Assembly (NCBI GenBank): GCA_019722365.1
Contig: JADFUC010001146.1
Coordinates: 1 to 64,000, forward strand
Source: Lithospermum erythrorhizon
Lineage: Eukaryota > Streptophyta > Magnoliopsida > Boraginales > Boraginaceae
DNA: 64,000 nucleotides
Reading direction: 5' to 3'
Below are positions 61,844 to 64,000 of this stretch, piece by piece (position 1 is the first letter of the stretch; the number at the start of each line of letters is the position of its first letter). The position numbers and the translations under genes were made by a program. Below the pieces are notes generated by a model. It did no database searches. It was not told where the DNA came from and saw only the letters and a list, made by a program, of their open reading frames with translations.

Positions 61844-63274
61844 CTAACTATCAGCAGCCGGGGCAAGATGGTTGGTGAGTAGTTGCGCCTTGTCGGCTTC
61901 TTTGTCCCATCCAATTCTGGAGATGAAAACGAGCAACACAAGAAAGCAAGCAACAGCTCCTACAATGAACCCTGTTAGGAGTCCACCAAGACCGAGATTG
62001 AACTTGAAAGCCAGAAGAATACCAATGGGCAATGCCAGGAAGTAGAAGCCAATAATATTTGCATAAGTGCCAAGCCATGGTCTTGCTGTTCCCCTCACTA
62101 TTCCTCCACAAGCTGTTAAGGGAAAATTAACCACTTCCAATAAGGCCATGATCGACATCATCTTCTTCACACCTCTTATGATCCCTCTGTCATGACTAAA
62201 CAGCCTTCCCCAGACTCCCCTCACTGCCACCATCATCAACGCCCCAAGAAAGCCGGAAAATATGCTGACACCAAGCAATACATATGCTGCCTGAGAGGCA
62301 TAGCCTCCATGGTTTGCTCCAAGCTCATTGGATATCCGAATGGAAGCACAGGTGCTCAGTGAGAGCATTACAGAGAAGAGCAAGTAATCAAAGTTGAGTA
62401 CAATTGCCAGCACCCCTACTGTTTGCTTCGCGTTAGGCAACCGGCCTGTTAGCAAGACTAAGATTTCATAGCACCACCATTCAAGACATGCGGTGAGGCA
62501 ACAGGGACCGCTAAGTTTGAGCAGTTTCATCCAATCGCCAAGACCTAGCTCGCACCATCCTCCTTCCGACCAAATGGCTGGCTTTCTCTTCTCTGAAATC
62601 ACCACATAGATGGAAAGAAAAAGGACGACAACAAAGTCTGATATCCACACAGCCATGGAAACTCCCTCCAGACCTTTGGCTTTGGAAAGTATAATGTTTA
62701 ATGGAAAATGAAAAGCCACAGCGAAAGCCGAGCTCAGCATGATGGGAATTGTTATGTTTTGTGTGCTCAAATAGGCTTTCAGCGGACATAGCAGTGAAGT
62801 GATCAACAGATCAGGTAAGAGATAAGTAAGGTATGTTTTCGCTACAATCGAGATATCTTCTTGCTGACCAAATCCAATCAAAATCTTGTCAACATTCAGC
62901 CACAAGAAAGCAATAGGCACTGATATGACTAGAAGCAAACAAATAGCCATTACAAGTGTTTTATGTAGGAGCCTGAAGTTCTTAGCCCCAAAAGCCTGGC
63001 CACATATTGGTTCCATGGCGCCAGAAAGGCCGTTCAAGATTGAGAAACCGGTCACATTGGCGAAGGTGAAACCAAGAGCTCCACCAGCTAAGGACAGCTC
63101 ACCTAGCCGACCAAGAAACGCTGTCGTGATGGCTAACTTTGCAAACCAGGTAAAATTCATTGCTATCAATGGTATTGTTATACCTCTCTGCATTTTCAGC
63201 TCTCTTATGATCATTTGCAAGATCCCAGTAGGAGCCTTCTCAGTCAGATTTTGAGGTGTTGATGTTGAAGACAT
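61844..63274 (-). CDS. MATE efflux transporter, DETOXIFICATION 48-56-like (intronless)
   Basis: MATE proteins export organic cations, phenolics or hormones in exchange for protons or sodium. The single-exon frame gives 476 residues, the usual length, with about twelve hydrophobic segments. Family blocks are intact: CGQAFGAK (91-98), LEWWCYEILVLLTGRLPNA (264-282) and RISNELGAN (313-321). Lack of introns and the LEWW block match the plant DTX48-56 group (ADS1, ADP1/ZRZ, DTX50 relatives), whose members sit in Golgi, endosomal or plasma membranes and affect auxin, abscisic acid or iron responses. The exact substrate cannot be predicted. The start is the first ATG and gives a short hydrophilic N-terminus typical of the group. 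Confidence 0.93.
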   Translation of the reverse strand: MSSTSTPQNLTEKAPTGILQMIIRELKMQRGITIPLIAMNFTWFAKLAITTAFLGRLGELSLAGGALGFTFANVTGFSILNGLSGAMEPICGQAFGAKNFRLLHKTLVMAICLLLVISVPIAFLWLNVDKILIGFGQQEDISIVAKTYLTYLLPDLLITSLLCPLKAYLSTQNITIPIMLSSAFAVAFHFPLNIILSKAKGLEGVSMAVWISDFVVVLFLSIYVVISEKRKPAIWSEGGWCELGLGDWMKLLKLSGPCCLTACLEWWCYEILVLLTGRLPNAKQTVGVLAIVLNFDYLLFSVMLSLSTCASIRISNELGANHGGYASQAAYVLLGVSIFSGFLGALMMVAVRGVWGRLFSHDRGIIRGVKKMMSIMALLEVVNFPLTACGGIVRGTARPWLGTYANIIGFYFLALPIGILLAFKFNLGLGGLLTGFIVGAVACFLVLLVFISRIGWDKEADKAQLLTNHLAPAADS

Positions 63275-64000
63275 GATATTTTATAAAAGTACTATTGAAA
63301 ACAAAGCAAATTAATCTTGATTACAGTACACTAAAGACAGCAGACAAGCTCAGAAATAGAACTATATAATCTATAAATGTTGTGTTTGTCTTTGAGGCTT
63401 CAGATGAAATTCATGACAAAAGAATGAATGTCAAGTGTACCGAGTGCATGAGTTTCGTGAATTCCTTGGTTTGTTACAGCCAATTATGAAAGCAAACGTA
63501 TTGGTGGTGGTCTTATAATGGGGGATGACAACAATTTTTGTTCTACAAAAAACAGTTGCAAAAAGCTAGCCAATCTTTTTTTTCCTTGGATTTTTCTGTA
63601 TCAACTTTTTGGTCCAAGACATTTTCCTTATTTTTAACAGTTAAAGCAGGATGAGTAACCAACATCAATTTTCTCCTAGGATGTTACTTAGGAGTACGGT
63701 AGAATGTTATTTGGTTCGAGTCACATATTATTGCTAATCGCGTTTTCATAGAATGTTCGATTTGAGTCATATTCACCAGCCAGTATAAAACGAGTATTAT
63801 CACAACATCGTTATGAGACCACCCGCAGGATCACAGACTACAAATTCACTAAATTAAAAGATGCCAAGGGTGTTCTTTTAGCTTGGTCTATTTTTAGTTA
63901 CTATTATCTTGGGCATATTCAAATTTTAGGAAAATAACTAGCTCCAGTAGTCCAGGACACAGGTTTGGCGCTCTTCCATTATGGAGAGAACATGAACATC
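63275..64000. other. MATE upstream region
   Basis: No gene is seen up to the window end. This is the promoter side of the MATE gene; I could not assign a TATA box with confidence. Confidence 0.5.

Noticed and set aside
1..64000. CRISPR arrays, bacterial operons, rRNA genes or organellar DNA
   Set aside because: No spaced direct-repeat array, no ribosomal RNA core sequence and no chloroplast or mitochondrial gene was seen; the gene content is plant nuclear.

Overview
The window is nuclear DNA of a flowering plant. It holds intron-containing genes with GT-AG splice sites, a plant tRNA-Lys, a CYP82-type cytochrome P450, a BAHD acyltransferase, a SMO1-type sterol oxidase, an intronless MATE transporter of the DTX48-56 type, and Ty1/copia and Ty3/gypsy retrotransposons. 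The base composition is AT-rich. The families point to a eudicot, possibly an asterid; I cannot name the genus from sequence alone.

Positions 1 to about 32,000 are a decayed nest of LTR retrotransposons with no recognisable host gene. A Ty1/copia element (LTRs 833-1078 and 14426-14693) keeps frameshifted integrase, reverse transcriptase and RNase H remnants. It is split by a second element (4067-12513) with 2.1-2.2 kb LTRs, an initiator-Met primer-binding site, a polypurine tract and a 4.1 kb core without pol, so it resembles a LARD. Further right are a copia gag relic (about 17990-18640), a forward copia LTR (21712-22523), a broken Ty3/gypsy pol of Tat/Ogre type (about 23050-26870) and a minus-strand copia LTR (about 28320-29253).

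Positions 32,200 to 37,800 hold a possible specialised-metabolism pair: a three-exon CYP82-like P450 (+ strand, 531 aa) and a two-exon BAHD acyltransferase (- strand, 440 aa), tail to tail 1.1 kb apart, both with intact catalytic motifs. A 1.04 kb Mutator-like inverted-repeat element (38852-39893) and a broken phytocystatin gene (about 40857-41162) follow, then a long stretch without genes.

Positions 47,600 to 64,000 are the conserved host region: an intronless BED zinc-finger/hAT-derived protein (-), tRNA-Lys(CUU) (-), a five-exon C-4 methylsterol oxidase SMO1 (-) head to head with a four-exon cornichon homologue (+), and a MATE transporter (-) convergent with cornichon. SMO1 acts in sterol synthesis in the ER, cornichon is an ER cargo receptor, and MATE proteins export organic solutes. 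Apart from the P450/BAHD pair, nothing in the sequence argues that these neighbours act in one pathway.

Exon boundaries were placed by hand from splice consensus, reading-frame phase and family conservation. Retroelement ends were placed from TG...CA termini, primer-binding sites and polypurine tracts. No database search was possible.
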